From MFAQ01 sp964592455 (GTDB lineage: Bacteria; Patescibacteriota; Microgenomatia; UBA1400; MFAQ01): a stretch of DNA of 9,135 nt. Below, one piece after another: positions 6,958 through 9,135 of this stretch; the first letter of the stretch is position 1; each line of letters begins with the position of its first letter. The DNA lies in contig CAZQDQ010000038.1 in assembly GCA_964592455.1 (NCBI GenBank), positions 1 through 9,135 of the forward strand. The letters run 5' to 3'. The notes below the pieces were generated by a model. The model had not been told where the DNA came from. It was given only the letters and a program-made list of their open reading frames with translations, and searched no databases. A program made the position numbers and the translations under genes.

Positions 6958-7834
6958 TTTAGAATACGCTCCCTCTTCAACAAATGGAAAAATTAGTATC
7001 GAAAAAGTTAAGATTGGTTTAAACAATTATACTGAATTGAGATCTAAACTATTCCAGAATGGCGCAGGAGTTATTGAAGAGTTATTTCCCGAACTTAAGG
7101 TCGTTGGAATAGGTACAGAGTCACTTGTTGTTCAAGACCCTGACAGCCCAGACAAGGTAATATCGATTGGTTTTAAAGGTGGTCGCGCTAGTGGGGTGTT
7201 CCCCTTTATAGAAACAAGGAGCTTCCATAATTTATTACACACGCTTTTTCCAGAGCATATACCAAAACTAGACAAAGTAGAAGGATTTAGAACACGCAAT
7301 ACAATTAGAGAGAAAGTTTTTGGTTCAAGATCAAATAATGGAGAAGTAGTGGAACTTGCAGATAAAATCAATAAAGAACTAAAAGAACTGGGTATTAATG
7401 CACCATTTGCAATAGATTACATGGATGAAAAAAATGCAATTATTGGAAAAGATGGTGTGGCTAAGTATACCGATTTAGTAGAAGGCTTTGCTCATCAAAT
7501 AAGAAAATTAGATGTTGAAAAAATTAAAGAATATTACATGAGCAAATTTTCTGTTTCAAAAAATACAATAGGACAGGACAAGGGTTGGAAACGAATTAAT
7601 AATTCATTATTAATTCTAAGTGAGCTAGATATCGTTAATACCGTTGTAAGTAATATGGTAGAAAATAACAATTTTGATATTGGATCTCCCGAATACCAAA
7701 AAACAATTTCTAACTTCTCCTTTCAAGACTTCGACAAGAAACTTTCTAAATTGAGAATTGAGAAGCTAGTTTTATTTGCTATAAGTATAATTAATAATGG
7801 CCACATCTACAAAAATTCCTATTGGCAAAAATAA
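6944..7834 (+). CDS. Hypothetical soluble protein, possibly with a degenerate kinase-like fold
   Basis: I do not recognise this 296-aa protein. It has no signal peptide and no clear membrane segment, unlike all the genes before it, and is rich in Lys, Glu, Asn and Ile. A segment at about 50-79 (VVGIGTESLVV, then DKVISIGFKG) resembles a kinase glycine-rich loop followed by a strand with a Lys at 78. At 150-181 the order is Asp158, Asn164 and Asp177 in IDYMDEKNAII and KYTDLVE, which resembles a catalytic loop and a metal-binding Asp of the protein kinase/aminoglycoside phosphotransferase fold. However, the Asp-Asn spacing is one longer than usual and the usual His is absent, so a pseudokinase or an unrelated fold are both possible. 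The C-terminal 100 residues look helical. The ATG at 6944 sits inside the preceding gene with no ribosome binding site; the first later candidate is TTG at 7037, which would still keep the glycine-rich region. Its place between membrane and soluble glycosyltransferases hints at a role in the same pathway, or at an inserted gene. Confidence 0.75.
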   Translation: MLISSLEYAPSSTNGKISIEKVKIGLNNYTELRSKLFQNGAGVIEELFPELKVVGIGTESLVVQDPDSPDKVISIGFKGGRASGVFPFIETRSFHNLLHTLFPEHIPKLDKVEGFRTRNTIREKVFGSRSNNGEVVELADKINKELKELGINAPFAIDYMDEKNAIIGKDGVAKYTDLVEGFAHQIRKLDVEKIKEYYMSKFSVSKNTIGQDKGWKRINNSLLILSELDIVNTVVSNMVENNNFDIGSPEYQKTISNFSFQDFDKKLSKLRIEKLVLFAISIINNGHIYKNSYWQK

Positions 7835-7835
7835 T

Positions 7836-8717
7836 ATGAGTAATAAGCGCCAGACCATTTCTGTAACCTTAGCCACTTTCAACGAGGAAGCTTTTTTGGA
7901 GGACTGTTTGAAATCGGTTGCGGATTGGGTAGATGAAATTATCATTGTTGATGGTAATTCCACGGACAACACGGTTGAAATAGCCAAAAAATACAAAGCC
8001 AAAGTCTTACTGAGGGAAAACAATCCCGTCTTCCATGTCCAAAAACAAATTGCCAATAATCAGGCAAAGTCAGACTGGATATTACAGCTAGATGCCGACG
8101 AGCGAGTACCAAAGATGCTAAAAGAAGAGATCATCCAGCTTCTGGAGGGTAAAACTTTTGGTCTAGACTCCTGGATTTCTCCAACGAAAATATTGATAAA
8201 TAGATTTTTGCCATTTTTTTCTACCCCTACCGATCTCAAACAGCCTGCATCGGCTTATTGGTTAACGAGAACAAATTTCTTTTTAGGCAAATTTCTTAAA
8301 AACGCTGGTCAGTACCCAGATCCAGTAATTAGACTTTTCCAAAAAGGCAAAGCCTATCTTCCAGCAAAAGACGTCCACGAGCAAATGGAAGTAAAAGGTC
8401 TCATTGGCTGGCTCAAAAACGACTTACTTCATTTTGCCACTCCAACCTTCGATCGTTATCTTCTAAGAGAAGACAGGTATTCCACACTAGCAGCTAAGGA
8501 ACTAAAGAATCAAAAACTCAAAATAAACATTCTAAACACAGTAAACTATTTATTTATTAAACCTGTCATAACATTTTTTAAGCTTTTTTTTCGCTACCGC
8601 GGTTTTTTAGATGGTTTTCCTGGCTTCATCTTCTCACTCTACTCAGGTCTTCACTTTGCCTTTGCTTACATGAAACTTTGGGAGTTATACAAAAAAGAAG
8701 ATCTTGCCCTAAAATAA
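7836..8717 (+). CDS. GT2 family glycosyltransferase, WaaE/beta-1,4-glucosyltransferase type
   Basis: This is a GT-A fold inverting glycosyltransferase that by family uses a nucleotide sugar at the cytoplasmic face. With the start at 7836 it has 293 residues. The first strand and ATFNEE (13-18) open the domain, VDGNSTDNT contains the nucleotide-binding Asp39, and LDADE supplies the DxD metal motif (Asp86, Asp88). VHEQ (His181, Glu182) is in the position of the acceptor-side motif in this subgroup. The C-terminal part, with RYRGFLDGFPG followed by an aromatic hydrophobic stretch ending in KLWE, is the typical membrane-associating tail of WaaE-like enzymes. Candidate phyla of this kind are not known to make classical LPS, so the LPS role of named relatives should not be transferred. 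I prefer 7836 over the in-frame ATG at 7797 because the core fold starts at residue 8 and the earlier start would overlap the upstream gene by 38 bases. Only one base separates it from that gene's stop. Confidence 0.85.
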   Translation: MSNKRQTISVTLATFNEEAFLEDCLKSVADWVDEIIIVDGNSTDNTVEIAKKYKAKVLLRENNPVFHVQKQIANNQAKSDWILQLDADERVPKMLKEEIIQLLEGKTFGLDSWISPTKILINRFLPFFSTPTDLKQPASAYWLTRTNFFLGKFLKNAGQYPDPVIRLFQKGKAYLPAKDVHEQMEVKGLIGWLKNDLLHFATPTFDRYLLREDRYSTLAAKELKNQKLKINILNTVNYLFIKPVITFFKLFFRYRGFLDGFPGFIFSLYSGLHFAFAYMKLWELYKKEDLALK

Positions 8718-8724
8718 GCTACAG

Positions 8725-9135
8725 ATGTCCACAATAAAAGTAAAAATAATAGGCAAAGGGACTTCGGCTGGTAGGGGAGTAGGATTTTATGAAGAGAACT
8801 TGGTAAGGGCTTTAAAAAAGACATCGTCGATTCAAATTGTCTCGTCAAACTCAGATGTTGATCATTTTGTTTTTTATGATATTTTTTACAAAACTTTACC
8901 AAGTAGATTTACTAAGCCAACCGTCGTAACCGTACACGATTTAACACCACTGGTGTTATCCAACCGTTATCCAAAAGGTGTTAGGAGCACCATTAATTTA
9001 ATTCGCCAATGGTTTTCACTCAAAAAGGTAGATGCCATAATCACTGACTCACAAAATTCAAAAAAAGACCTAGTTAAGATTTTTTGGATTCCCAAAGAAA
9101 AGATCCATGTAACTCCACTTGCTGTTAGTGATGCC
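8725..9135 (+). CDS. GT4 family glycosyltransferase, N-terminal part (3' end outside window)
   Basis: The frame is open from the ATG at 8725 to the window edge, giving 137 residues of what is normally a 350-400 residue protein. It starts 7 bases after the previous stop, without a visible Shine-Dalgarno motif. The visible part is the N-terminal Rossmann domain of a GT-B enzyme, which in this family binds the acceptor. Residues 10-26 (G-rich, RGVGFYEENL) match the family's first loop, the VVTVHDLTPL stretch holds His71-Asp72, and DSQNSKKDL (108-116) followed by IPKEKIHVTPLAV is the standard end of this domain. The donor-binding C-terminal domain with its E-x(7)-E motif lies beyond the window, so activity and sugar specificity cannot be judged. 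It is probably a nucleotide-sugar dependent retaining transferase in the same surface-glycan operon as the preceding GT2 gene. Confidence 0.85.
   Translation, partial: MSTIKVKIIGKGTSAGRGVGFYEENLVRALKKTSSIQIVSSNSDVDHFVFYDIFYKTLPSRFTKPTVVTVHDLTPLVLSNRYPKGVRSTINLIRQWFSLKKVDAIITDSQNSKKDLVKIFWIPKEKIHVTPLAVSDA

Noticed and set aside
8584..8612. T-rich runs near the end of the GT2 gene and elsewhere as intrinsic terminators
   Set aside because: They are within coding sequence, lack a stable GC stem before the T run, and code for Phe-rich helices.
7797..8717. Earlier in-frame start for the GT2 gene
   Set aside because: It would add 13 residues with no family similarity and overlap the upstream gene by 38 bases; the ATG at 7836 follows that gene's stop directly. 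It cannot be excluded fully.
575..8902. Open frames on the minus strand (for example 575-766, 3029-3241, 6702-6983, 7772-8056, 8666-8902) and plus-strand frames at 1061-1508
   Set aside because: All lie inside well-supported genes in other frames, are short, and have no recognisable domain or start signal.

Overview
The window is AT-rich, fully coding on the + strand and tightly packed. Real genes either overlap or are separated by 1 to 7 bases. Gene order, the standard stop code (TGA ends several genes), the near absence of Shine-Dalgarno motifs and the style of the proteins suggest a Candidate Phyla Radiation (Patescibacteria) genome, most likely Microgenomates. This is a family-level impression from the sequence, not a database result.

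Layout: (1) bases 2-6957 hold five tandem paralogues of a polytopic GT-C type membrane glycosyltransferase (PMT_2/ArnT-like, GT39/GT83 superfamily). The first is cut by the window edge and only its C-terminal tail is seen; the next four are complete (561, 558, 530 and 540 aa). Complete copies share an N-terminal helix, an Asp-Glu motif just after it, a KTG(K/R)DE(W/H)G motif, a DYK motif, a PW-x(4)-SR-x(3)-E-x-N motif, a PG loop and a soluble C-terminal tail. Three consecutive junctions are ATGA stop/start overlaps. (2) Bases 6944-7834 hold a soluble 296-aa protein of unknown function with a weak kinase-like look. (3) Bases 7836-8717 encode a GT2 glycosyltransferase of the WaaE/beta-1,4-glucosyltransferase type. 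(4) From 8725 to the window end is the N-terminal half of a GT4 glycosyltransferase.

Together this looks like part of one long operon for a cell-surface glycan or glycoprotein. The cytosolic GT2 and GT4 enzymes would build or extend a glycan using nucleotide sugars. The GT-C enzymes would transfer sugars from polyprenyl-phosphate carriers to acceptors on the outer face of the membrane. The five-fold tandem amplification, with two visible sequence subclasses, is the most striking feature. The 296-aa protein is the least explained gene. I see no RNA gene, CRISPR array, insertion sequence, promoter or convincing terminator, and no gene-free stretch longer than 7 bases.
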